Made by a program: the position numbers and the translations under genes. 64,000 bases of DNA. Source: Cucumis sativus. Lineage: Eukaryota; Streptophyta; Magnoliopsida; Cucurbitales; Cucurbitaceae. Shown here one piece after another: positions 39,001 through 50,472 of the stretch. The notes below the pieces were generated by a model. It was given only the letters and a program-made list of their open reading frames with translations, had not been told where the DNA came from and ran no database searches. The stretch covers positions 24,909,489 to 24,973,488 of the forward strand of contig NC_026655.2 in the NCBI RefSeq assembly GCF_000004075.3. Direction: 5' to 3'. Position 1 is the first letter of the stretch; each line of letters starts with the position of its first letter.

Positions 39001-42000
39001 GCCGTTGGATTTTAGAAAACCTAAGCATGATCACTCACTTACGTCATCAGTTAAGACACGTTCCTTTTATGTTTTTTAAAGATCTTTGCGTTTATTCACG
39101 TGGCTGGATTTTATTGGCTAAAAGCAAGAACCATGTTTTTATTCCTTTTAAATTAATTTTTATGCTTGTGCTGTTTTTTAACAGATCTTAATTTTTAATT
39201 AAGAAAAATATATTCATAATGGTCTGTTACCCCACAATAATTTTATTCCTTTTTTATTATTTTATTTTATTTATTATTCGTTGATCTATAAATTTAAATG
39301 TGGTCAGTAGAGCAGTGTTTTCTTTTAATATATATATATATAATTTTTATTTTATGGTAATATTTTACTTTTTGTCCCATTATTATATGTTGGTTTTGGG
39401 AACCTTCTGGCTATCTTTAGCTAGATGCCAATATATATATAAACAAATGAAGAACTTAGATTTTAATTTTTCATTATTTTAGTGGAATACTTGCAAAATG
39501 TGGTGCGTACAAATGGAAGAAGACAAATAAGAAATTCCCTAATTTATTCATTATATTCTTTTTAGTTAATCTCTTGAAATATTTTGGCAGTGCCTCCATA
39601 AAAATAAGACAAAAAGAAAGAACAAATCTTTTTACTTTTTTTTATTTTATGTGTGTGATGGATTAAAGTAGAATCTTGAAGCCAATAATACAAGTTTTAT
39701 GTCAAGTGAATTATACTCATTTTAGTGTTTGTTCTTTACTTGTAGTTTTGCTTGTACTTTTTGAGATCTAGTGTTTCTCATGATGTTGGATTTTGGTATT
39801 TGGCATTGTCTAACTTTGACATATGATGATTTATCTTCTTTTGAATACTCATGTTCAGCCCTTCCACAATCAGACGAATACCGGGACGGTTGCTGCCATA
39901 CCACAACCACCTCAAGTTCGTCCTAGAGTTCGAGCAAGACGAGGGCAAGCAACCGATCCTCACAGTATTGCAGAAAGGGTAATCTCACATCTTTGGACTC
40001 AGAATAATATAATCTTGATTAAAAGACTGATTTTTGTTATCATAGAATATCACTTGTTTATGATGCCCACATACTTTTTAGGTTCATACTAGGAAACAGT
40101 GATCTTTTATCACTTGTATGTATTTAGGAGTCCTCAGTGAAGTCTGTGTTTTTTAAGTTCATCATACATCCTCGTTTGATAATCATTTGGTATGATATTG
40201 TTTGATAGTATTACCACCATTTTCACTCAAATGAACTTATACAAATGGGGATATTGTCCCTTAATTATATATATATTCATGATTTTTCCTTATCAGCCAA
40301 TGTGGAACTTTGGTTGCACAGTTTCATTAATTCAATTTTAGAAAATAGATCTTTCCTAGTGACTTAACCTGAGTGAATTGAGCTCTTTAAGAGGAAATAT
40401 TAATGAGTGAGGGGTAGGCTACTAAAATGCTTATTAAAGAGGGAGATGTTTTCTTTGCAAAAAAAAATCCTTTTGACTTCTCCCAAAACCATGCAGAAAA
40501 ATTAGAAAGCTTTGAGATGCCGTTAGCAAGGTTATAGATAGTAGGATAGCCACAAAGAAAGCCATGAGCTAGAAATTAGGATGATAGTTCCATGGAAAAT
40601 TGTCTTTGATTTCAAGCTTTTTCATGCCACAACCAAGGTTGAAGGTCTTGAAGATTAAATACTAAACGAAGAAGTTTTGGCTTTATATCCATTATCAACC
40701 CCCCCTTGAAGAGTGAATTACCTTCTCTTTGAGGAAAACTTTATTGTTTAAGTGCAAAGTTGGAAGGAACACATAATGTGCCGTCCAATTTGATAGCATA
40801 GTAATATAATATTGCTTCATCACTGTGTATTTGGAATGATTTGTATTGTTTTTAAGCACTTATAAAGTCAATCAAAACAAACTCTTATTCGATTGAAACT
40901 AACTGATTGAGCGACGACTGTGAAGCTTGAGTTCAACTATTTTGTGATTGAATGTGATGCATGGAGATGGTACAGCCTAGATTGCATCCAAGTATTGCTC
41001 ATTTTGAAATTGTTACAAATGGAACAAACTCAAATACTTTAATCTCTGTGTTATCTCCAACTCTCCAAATCTTAGATCTGTTCGTCTGTCATGAATGCAG
41101 TTGCGTCGAGAAAGAATTGCAGAAAGAATGAAGGCCTTGCAAGAGTTAGTTCCTAGTTGCAATAAGGTTGGTTCTTCTCAAATACTTTAGTTTTAGTAAT
41201 CTATGAACTTCAGATTATCTGAACCTTTTCTCCTTGATGTTTGCATTATTCTGATTTCCCAAACATGAATCAATGTAGTTTCAGCCATAACCGGTTCATT
41301 AATTTTGCAGACTGATCGAGCGGCAATGCTCGATGAAATTGTGGATTATGTAAAGTTTCTTAGGCTTCAAGTTAAGGTACTAAATTTAAATCCTATAAAA
41401 GCTTTTGATTCTGTAGAACTTTGCAGTAAAATTTCTGTCATTGTAATGAAAGTATTGAGTTCCGTCTTTTTAATCACAGTATGAAGACTACTATATTCCT
41501 ATGCAGCTCTCATTCATTGTGCTTATGACACTATTGAAGATCTTAAACTCATTCTTTATTGGTGTTAATTACAATGTCAAACTTGAAATGATTTTTTATT
41601 GGTGAAACAGTTCTCTAACGTTTTTTGTGACTATTTTCTAGAACAATAACCATTTCTTACAAAAATTGAGCTAGGATGTGCCTAATTTCCATTTTTGTTT
41701 ATTTGTTTCTTAGATACCTCTTATCCCATTTTAATTGGTGTATGTTTTCATAGGTTTTAAGCATGAGTAGACTAGGCGGGGCTGGTGCGGTGGCTCAACT
41801 TGTGGCCGATGTGCCTCTATCATCAGTCGAGGTACTAAAAAACTATGCTTTATATTTACTTAATTGCTAATCTTTTATAAATACTATACATTTTCTTAAA
41901 CTTCACTTGAAATTTATGACTTTCATCCAAAGTCAACTCCAACTCACTGTTATTTAACACTTCTCCTAGTCATTATGACACGGGAGTTTGAACATATAGC

Positions 42001-43079
42001 CTCATTTTCATATTTTGTTATCATGTTAAACTACCACTAACTCAAATGCTTAATTGATAGTCATTTGATTATCTAATAACTTTAAACGTATTTTTCGACA
42101 TTTCTCCTCCGAGAAAATGGCTATGAAAACTATACAAGAATTTGAACATAAAACTTCTGATTTTGTTATCACATTAAAGTACCACTAAACTAAAAAAAAA
42201 ATAAGTTTATAGGTTATATGGTTATCTTATCTTTTATACATATTCTTTTGCATTTCCCATTAATCTTCTATGCATACTATTTAACACTCTTCACTTGTAT
42301 GGTTTGAGATTAGCAACTGATTGAAAAGGTGACTATTAAATGACATTATTATAATTTGTTAAACACAAAGCCCCCCATTTTGTTACTTTAAAATATTGTC
42401 AAGCCCAAAAGTTTAAGCTAATAGGTTAGGTTGAAATTCCTTGAATCTACCATTTAGCGTCCCAATTGATTAAATGAGAATATGTTACCTAGTGGTGGTT
42501 TGGGGGCAATGCCCCCCCAAAGCCTAAGTTGTATTCACATACATTGTATACGATTTTGGCCCTATGGTTTAGAGAAGTACACTATTCAAACTCTTTATTA
42601 CTGTCACCTATGAGTCTATTATATGATATTTTGTCTTTAATAGTTAGTTGCTTTCTCTCTATACTTGTGGACGTAGCTAACACATTGCTAGTGAACTACG
42701 TAAATATCTATATCAATTCTCTATTGCCTACGTTTTTTTTTTTTTCTATTCCATAACAAGTTATATGACTGTCTAATCTTTTATTTCATTTTATCGACAT
42801 TTTCCCATCACTTTGTTTGCCATTCTCATTCGTGTTTTTATGTATTTTCAGGGAGAAGGCATTGAGAGTGGTAACAATCAGCAAGCATGGGAAAAGTGGT
42901 CAAGTGATGGCACAGAGCAACAAGTAGCCAAATTAATGGAAGAAGATGTGGGAGCTGCCATGCAGTTCCTTCAATCTAAAGCTCTATGCATCATGCCCAT
43001 CTCATTAGCCTCAGCAATTTTCAGGACACACCAAGCAGATCCACAAATCTTAGTCAAGCCAGAAATGAACACTCCCTAG
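36005..43079 (+). CDS. bHLH transcription factor, UNE12/bHLH7-like (subfamily XI)
   Basis: Seven exons: 36005-36301, 37327-37428, 39859-39978, 41101-41166, 41311-41376, 41754-41831 and 42852-43079, joining in frame to 318 aa. The N-terminus is Gly-rich ([14 protein letters not shown], then a glycine run). The region [20 protein letters not shown] followed by [18 protein letters not shown] is the basic part plus helix 1. The H-E-R triplet (His168, Glu172, Arg176) marks G-box (CACGTG) binding. Helix 2 is [20 protein letters not shown]. The tail has [14 protein letters not shown] and [20 protein letters not shown], as in Arabidopsis UNE12 and bHLH7. Family members act in the nucleus; Arabidopsis UNE12 was named for a fertilisation phenotype. 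No residue expected for function is missing. Intron 2 (2.4 kb) holds a G-box cluster. Confidence 0.94.
38874..39103. promoter_or_regulatory. Cluster of ACGT-core elements in bHLH intron 2
   Basis: Six ACGT cores lie within 225 bp. Three are perfect G-boxes CACGTG (38876-38881, 38965-38970, 39097-39102). The others are gtacgtgc (38984), tacgtca (39041) and gacacgtt (39058). Two G-boxes sit in ABRE-like contexts (acgtgtc or its complement). bHLH and bZIP factors bind such sites, so an intronic enhancer or alternative promoter is possible. Function is inference. Confidence 0.6.
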
Positions 43080-44425
43080 ACCATGGCCCCGGTGATGTTG
43101 CAATTGGCACGTGCCCCTGTCTGATACTCGACAACTGTGCTAATTTGCTCTATCTTTTCTTAATTATGAATATAATCAGTATAATATAATCTAGTCTTTC
43201 TAATTTTTCTTGATTTTATGAGGCATATTCAAGTAAATGCAACTGTTTTAAGCTTGAAAGTAGTACTTGAAGTGCTTCTTCTTTGCCAAGCTCAAGTTTG
43301 GGGAAAGTGGTTTTCAAAAGCTCAATTGGTGTCTCTCTTGTTGTATCAGTGGTTGAGTTTAGTGGTAAATGACCAAAATAGTTTGAGGGAAACATTTAAG
43401 AAGACCCAAACTAAGTCATAAAATGGTTTCTACCTCAATTTTGTTCTTTTTGCTTATATCATCATCGGCAAAATTTACCAAGATACGCTCAATTTCTTTC
43501 CCTCCGTTTCTTCCTTTTCCTTCCTTCCTTCCCTTTCCTTGTATCTTTCCCTTGAGCTTGTGTCTTCTTCTTTTTCGTGATCTTTTTATCTTGATAATTT
43601 TGTGTTGTAGAGCAAGAGAAGATCGATATATAAAAGAGAGTGAGACAAAGAGCGAGTGGTCCAATTTGCACGTTCCATATTTTGTCTTAACAATTTAACC
43701 CAAATATGACATCAACAAAAGTATAAAAAATTCTCAATTTCAAAAGCAATTTCAAAAGCTAGGTTGATTTCATTTTCTCTTGATTTTTAGATTGGGAAGT
43801 CTTTCACTTTTTTCCTTTCATTTCTTTACTTGAGAGTGGAGGATGTGGGGCAATTGAAAGAGATAGATGGGGGCATTGTAAATAATATACTTTTTTTATA
43901 TTATTATTATTATTTTCTTGGGATGAGTGGAGAAGTAATAAAAGCAAGTTGGAATTAGATAATGGTTGGGTGTCTTGAAAATGAAAAGCATTGTTGTTGG
44001 AAAGTTTTGTTGGCATTTACAACAAAGTGAGAGTGTATTCTATTGGAGTGATTTTAGCCCTTTTGGTCAAATTTGCTCAATTATTAATACATAGAAAGCT
44101 AAGAGAAGGGAAAGTGTGTAAGTAGTGGAAGGTGACATTACTAAAAAGATGGTCTTGCTTTTCATCAATTGTAATTGAAAGTTTTATTTTTTTAAGAAAC
44201 AAAGAAAGGTGGGTTACTTTTTCTTTTGGTCTTTGTGTGGCCACAATTCTATCATTTGTTTTCAGATTATATATAAATATTTGCTTCAATTATAAATTCT
44301 ACTTTTGTTCATTAGCATTTTTAACTTTAGAGTTATTAAACATATCTTGAATTTTTATTTTCTAAAAAAAAAAGATAAATCTATACCAACCATATTAAAA
44401 TTTTAATCAATTTATGTCGAAAGAC

Positions 44426-44456
<31 letters not shown>

Positions 44457-45298
44457 TAAAATTAAAAATTTGAATTGCATAAAAAAATTGAAATGTTTAT
44501 AAGTCTTAAAATGAGTGAAACACTTCTCAATTCAACCATACAATGTACTATTCAAGTATTCAAATCGAATAAAAATTTTATAATAGTATAAATGGATCTT
44601 ATTTATAAATTCAACTCTCTATAGTTCTATATGAAAAATTTTACCATTCCCTATTTTGTGCCAAAAAAATGGACATCGCTAGTACGATTGATTAGTATAT
44701 ATCATAGTTTATTTAGTATATGAATTCATCTATATTATAACGTTATGACAACAAAATAGAAATTCATTCATTCTTAAAGATATCCATAATTTACTTACAC
44801 TAATAAGACACTTGCTTGCATACATCGAGTGATACCAAATATATTTAAGCCAAGCCAAACAATGACATTTAAGCCAAGCCAAACATTGAATATATCAAAC
44901 AATGACTAGCATGGGACAATCTCAAGGGCTAAATTAATAAACCCGAGTAAAAGAAATTGAGCTAGGACGCATTTGTACAACTTATACGACGGATCATGTT
45001 CAAGAAAGGTCACTCGACCAACAAAATGTAGTAATAATCGGAATCAAAACAAATAAAAATGCAGATAAACAGTATAAAAATAATAGACAGAAGGAGAGTT
45101 TAATCAATGTATAAGCTAATCTTCATGAGTTTAATCAATGTATAAGAATGCACCTAGAAATGATTCAATATATATACATGATATTCCCATCTTAAAAGTA
45201 GATGATGGGTAAAAATTAAAAGAATAATTATAATACGAGGAAAATAAAATCTAAATCTACAAATTGTTTACATTAAGCTATAAATTAACAAAACTACG
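43080..45298. other. Spacer between convergent bHLH and NAT10-like genes
   Basis: The left part holds the bHLH 3' UTR. The open frame 43423-43698 lies in CT-rich sequence and matches nothing. A poly(A) run occurs near 44427-44446. Near 44843 and 45096 lie two short direct repeats. No gene is supported. Confidence 0.55.
44843..44889. repeat. 24 bp direct tandem repeat
   Basis: The unit starts atttaagccaagccaaac and occurs at 44843-44866 and 44867-44889, the second slightly altered at its end. A separate 20 bp direct repeat (gagtttaatcaatgtataag) lies at 45096-45115 and 45127-45146. Confidence 0.85.
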
Positions 45299-48200
45299 TC
45301 AATGTTTTCTTTTTCTCTTGGAACTTGTAACGCCCATATCCAACTTATCGGGTTGAGAAGATGATTTGACACTAATAAGACCACTTTTTGATAATGAATT
45401 GCATTGTTGAAGAGCCTGCTTCAATTCACCTTCTCTATTTTCAATCCCATATTTATGCAATTCGATATCAACTCCCATTGCTTTCAGATCATCTTTTTTT
45501 TCAAAATAGAACATATATCAATAAATAACTGCATAGCTTCGAGTGTACGTATTAACATTTTATGCTTGCATTCAAGAAGTATATTGATTGGACACGAGCA
45601 CTAAGCAAGAGAAACTACTAGTTGAAACATGAATATCGCAAGAACTTCAGTAAAAATAGAACAAATTTAAAAGTTTTGACACCAAAATCAACGTATTAAC
45701 ATGGTAGGTTATTGTACTCACATTTACTTGTTGGGCTCCATCGTAGAGGTCAGCATCAACCGAAATCTCGTGTGGTTTTAATATTACCTGATAATTTTGA
45801 GATGATAAGTAATTTTTTTGGGCAATTAATCATTTTAAACAATATCACAAGACAGTTAGATCTTACCTCCTTTTGTTGAGGAAAACGTGTACCCATCTCT
45901 TTCATTAGAAGGTCCTTGAAATGCTGGTAAAACTTCTTCATCAACTTGTAGAATTTAGACAAGACATGTGTCCTTCCTAATTTCATATTGACCTATTGAA
46001 TAGTAAAAACACACAACACAAAAACCACTTAGATCATCAATATTGTCCTCTAAAAAAGTACATCAAAACCATCAAACCCATAACAAATATAACTATTAAA
46101 GCTAGAAGCTTTGAGACCTCAAGACTTGATATATCTTTGAGTTGCAAGCCAATGCATGATAATATAGAAGCTTCGACAGCGGATAATGTGACTCCTAGTT
46201 TTCCATCAAAATAGCTTTGAGCAAGCATAGTTGCAACATGAAAGACCTTCAAAAGTGAAGAAACTAAGAGATCAGTAGTGTTTAGTATAGCAATAAAACT
46301 ACAAGTCCTAGAGGAAAAAAGGTGGAAAATAACTACAACATATTTTCAATTTGGAAAATGTTCAATGTTTTTAATCTACAAAGTAACTGAAGAATGATAA
46401 TTAAAAGCTAAACTCAAGCATGTGACAAGAAACTAACCTCTTTGTAGTCTATTTGATTATTAACATATGCTTCCAATTCACCAAAACTAGCAAGATCAAT
46501 GAGTGAGTTTGAGCTTTCCTTTCCTTGAGATGCCACATATTCAACTTCGGAGAAACTAATCTTCGGATCCAAGATGCTAAAGAGTTGAATGTCTAATTAG
46601 TATTTCAGTATACAAGATATTGTAACTATAAACATTTTCTAATATACATACCTCATAACTACCTTGTAGTCGAGATCTCGAAAGAAATGAGGAACATCAA
46701 GGATAAACTTACTTCTAAACCCTACAACATTTTGAAATAAATGTCTTCAATGGTATATCCAATCAAGAAAAAAAATATGATACAAATTATGACTAAGATA
46801 CTCACGTTTATAGAAAGCAGTGGTAAGTCCATGAGGCTGAGAACAATCATCTATTATTTGGTCAAGATTCAATGGCCTGAGCCCCATACAGCTACACTCA
46901 CCAGTCATGTCATTCTGTATGCATTAAAAACTGATCACTAAAATTGTGAAAATTAAATATAGTGCTGACAACAAGAATCAAAAGAGAAGATTAGAATTAT
47001 AACTGGATTTCGAGAAATGTAAAATGGAAGAAACTCAAGTTTCTTCCAAAAGCCAAATAGCTCGGTTGTGAGTCCAAATGAAGCACCAACGTAATCAATC
47101 TTTTCGGGTAAACGTTCAGAAACAGGAACAAGCAGTGGGGGAAGATTTTGTTTAGGGACTATGGTTTCTTCTTGCAAAGACACCTGCAAGTTGTAATGCA
47201 AAACTAATGAATCCAAGAAAAAACTCAATCAAATTATTAAAAGAGAAAAGATAATAATATAACCTCTCAAGCAAGAAAACAAGTTGACACAATGAAAAAG
47301 ACAATTAGAGATTCTGATCCAATTTTTTTTAATTCTAACCTTTTTGGCATGCTCAACAACTTTTTCGTTGGTGGTTGAAACATTCTCACATTCTCCTTCA
47401 CTAAGCTTTGTTAATTTTCCTTCGTAATACCTGTGCAAGAAAATGAAGACCAAAATCAGTTAAAGAAAACTTCAAGGTACTGAATAAGTGAATATAATAC
47501 GTACAACTTCTCCACCACAAATACAATAATCCACTCTGATTTTTATGAAATATGTGCTGAAATGAAGATTCTAGGATTGGCCATTGCAATTCCGACATTG
47601 AGCAAGAGCAACTATAAAGAGTTGCTTGTTCAAGTTTAGAGAAGGAAAGAAAAGTAACAAAAATAGTACCTTGTCAAAAGTTCCATGGCGGACGACCCAT
47701 ATCCCTCCTACAAAAACCGCAGTAACATTTGTTAATTTGAGAAACAAGTATTCTTCTTTTTTTTCTTAAAGATACGAATAAGTATTCTTCTTTAATAATA
47801 GCCCATTTGCTGATGAATTAAAATTTACAAAACGCTTTAAAATCACTCTGATGAACAGCTATCCTTACAATGAATAAACAATATACAAGAATGAAGGATA
47901 TGAGATCCATACCCTTAAAGCACTAGGATGAACGGCTATACTTACAACATGTGCACCTGAGAGACTTGGAAAATCCGTATCCTTAAATACTTGACAAAAT
48001 TTCCACGGAATTTGATCCCCAGGTGGCTGACGACCCATTTGCAAGCTCTGTAATGCAGAATTACGAGAAATTTGTCCTTCCAAACAAACCTGTATACATC
48101 CAAATATACTTGACATATTAAAAAGGAGTTGTATCCATGAAGCTAATAACTACTACAAACTACTAACTGCAGGCACATATATTCATATTTGAATGGACAC

Positions 48201-50472
48201 GAACGAAATACTGCACTTTGATCTTTCAAAAAATGGTATTGTAAAACTAATCAAACATATATGAAAAAAATTGACTATAACAATCACACATAATTTATAC
48301 GCAAATACAAAAGAATGGAAGGATGGGAGTCATAATTCACATTTTGAGCATATGTGAAGGAAACTGTGAACTAATGTTAAAGATATTAGAGTTTGGCTTG
48401 GACGAGGTACACATTTTTTACTGACCTGTATAACACATAAGATATCTGGGAGAACATTTTGTAACTCATCAACAGGACCTACAAATAGAGTCGAGAATAA
48501 TCTTTTCAAATGTCAATAAAATGTAAAAATCACAATATCTAAATATAAGAACATACCTAACAACACAAAGAGATGATGAGCTGGAGCATCAGCCATTAAT
48601 TGAAGATCGTTGGGAGAATTTTTGTAGTGAGATGCAACATAAAGAGCCATCATCCGCTAAATAAAGAAATAAGACAACAAGTTAAGATCAAAACCTAACA
48701 CCGCTTATAGTGCCTTAAAGACCAAATTGGAGAATGAAAAGAACCTGAAGAAAAATTTCACTATCTTTGTGAAAGGAGAAGAGAGTGTCTCGATTCACAT
48801 AATATAAGTTGCACTCACTAGGTAGGGGAAGCCTAAGCAAGGGGGAAAAAATACAAGGATTAACAACCAGCTATTTACTTGGCCATCAAAATTTGAGAAC
48901 AAAAAATCTGTGCTAACCTCGAGATGGGTGGCACGGAACTTGTAACATCCAAGCAAAGTAAACTATTAAGCCAACTCTCTAAATGATCGCCAGAAGCATA
49001 TCTAATAGGTTCTTTCAATTCTAACATACAAAATTTTCTCCCTGCAGCCAAAAACAAAAGGCATTGCCACTAAAATTCCAAACTAGAATACATTGAACCA
49101 AAGCATGAGCTGATTATTTTAGAATGCCACGCCAAAAGCTAAAAATAAAAAAGGTCAGCTAGAATACATTCACAGTATTTTTTTTCATTTTGAAAATGAC
49201 AAGACTTTTCATTTTTTGGAACAGAGACAAGCTTCTTTATTAAAAATAAAGGAAACTAATGCTCAAAGTACAAGAGTATTATACTAAGAGCAAAATCAGA
49301 AAAAGACAAAGTCATCCAAACAAACTAAACAAAGATGAATCCAGACAATACAAAAGGGAAAACTACCAACGATCACAAAGGAGAAACAACAAAAGAACCA
49401 AACCAACATAGAGTTAAGACTTTAGTAAAGAGCTTAATACAAAGAAAATATAAACACTTTGATGAAAAGCACCCTCTTCAGACTGAAATTTTGAATTCCA
49501 CGTGCTTCAATTTGAAAGAAGAAGGGAAAACCAAGAAGAGGCAATCAGTTGCTTCAAAACTATCCAACTCAAATTAAACTTTCTAGAGATTTTTGCCCTC
49601 CACTGAAAATCATGATGATGAAGACAAAACATCCAAAAAGCTAAAACCTTTAAGCAAACAGCGTCAATTAGAAAATTTTGTAATGATGTAATCCAAATAG
49701 CTAAAGCCTACTGCCCTAGCTTAAATCTACTGTCTTATTATTTTCTGTTATAATAGTTACAACTGCTTAGTTAGTTACTACATAACTAACTTGTATTACA
49801 TTCTCCTCAATAAATAAACATCTTTTCTCTCATTGAGAGGCAAGATTCATTCAAACAAAAAGATTAGGTTTTGGTTTTACACCACTTTTACTTACTCTTT
49901 ATACACATTTTACCGTGACATTATTCACGTTATTAACAATCCAAATAAGTTATTAATTTGATATTGAGATTTCTCATAAATTTAACTTGATATAGATGCA
50001 AATGACAATTACATAACGTAAAGCATTTTAAGGGAAACGTATACACGTGACAACTTAAAGTGTTATTTTGCAGGCTTCATGTGCAACTGTTACGCTATAT
50101 TTATTATCAAAACACCTAAGAATTAGCAGGAAATTTCGTTTACGTGCAAAAAATGTCCATTGGCATCAAAATAAAAATTCGAAAAACCTGCTAATCTCTA
50201 GCTTGTTCTTGTAACACCACAGGACACTTGGGCCAGATTTCATTAGTTCCTTACTCAACAAATAATGTAGATTAACCACCTGAAAAAGAATCCTTAATTA
50301 AGAAAATATATAAATATTAAAAATTATGACTATAACTTCACTGATAAAGACATATAAGAATAATAACCTGATCACGAGCCTTATCCCCAATTATAACAAA
50401 AAAAGAACGATATTTCATCTTCACTCCCTTTTGAATCATGGAGCGAATTCGATCATCAACCTTCTTTCTCAT
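45299..50472 (-). pseudogene. RNA cytidine acetyltransferase (NAT10/Kre33 type), internally deleted
   Basis: Seventeen exons can be traced. The first two, 50472-50368 and 50279-50188, encode the family N-terminus (MRKKVDDRIRSMIQKGVK, then VLWCYKNKLEIS). The next homologous exon, 49041-48918, already encodes LELKEPIRYASGD, which lies after the helicase domain in intact proteins. The N-terminal domain and ATPase with its Walker motif, roughly 350-400 residues, are absent. Phases clash: exon 2 leaves two bases and exon 3 needs one, so direct splicing reaches a stop within about 15 codons. The other exons, 48832-48745 to 45492-45299, stay open for about 562 codons and keep the acetyl-CoA loop GYGSSA, the DYVGASFGLT block and a basic end KRKRKH. 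Intact enzymes make N4-acetylcytidine in 18S rRNA and tRNA. An internal start at MLELKEP could give a helicase-less protein. A LINE-like tail lies in the gap. Confidence 0.8.
49190..49700 (-). mobile_element. LINE-like 3' relic at the NAT10 deletion gap
   Basis: The stretch begins with acaagcttctttatta and later gtacaagag, shared with 24476-24515. It replaces the sequence where helicase exons would be expected. The right boundary and family are uncertain. No intact frame. Confidence 0.45.

Noticed and set aside
43423-43698. 91-codon frame after the bHLH gene
   Set aside because: It is made by CT-rich sequence (long Ser/Phe/Pro/Leu runs) and has an equally long frame on the other strand.
45492-45787. 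Apparent frameshift at the last NAT10 splice junction
   Set aside because: The donor AAT|gtgagt would break the frame, but GTGA|gtacaa three bases on restores it, so this junction cannot be used as proof of decay.
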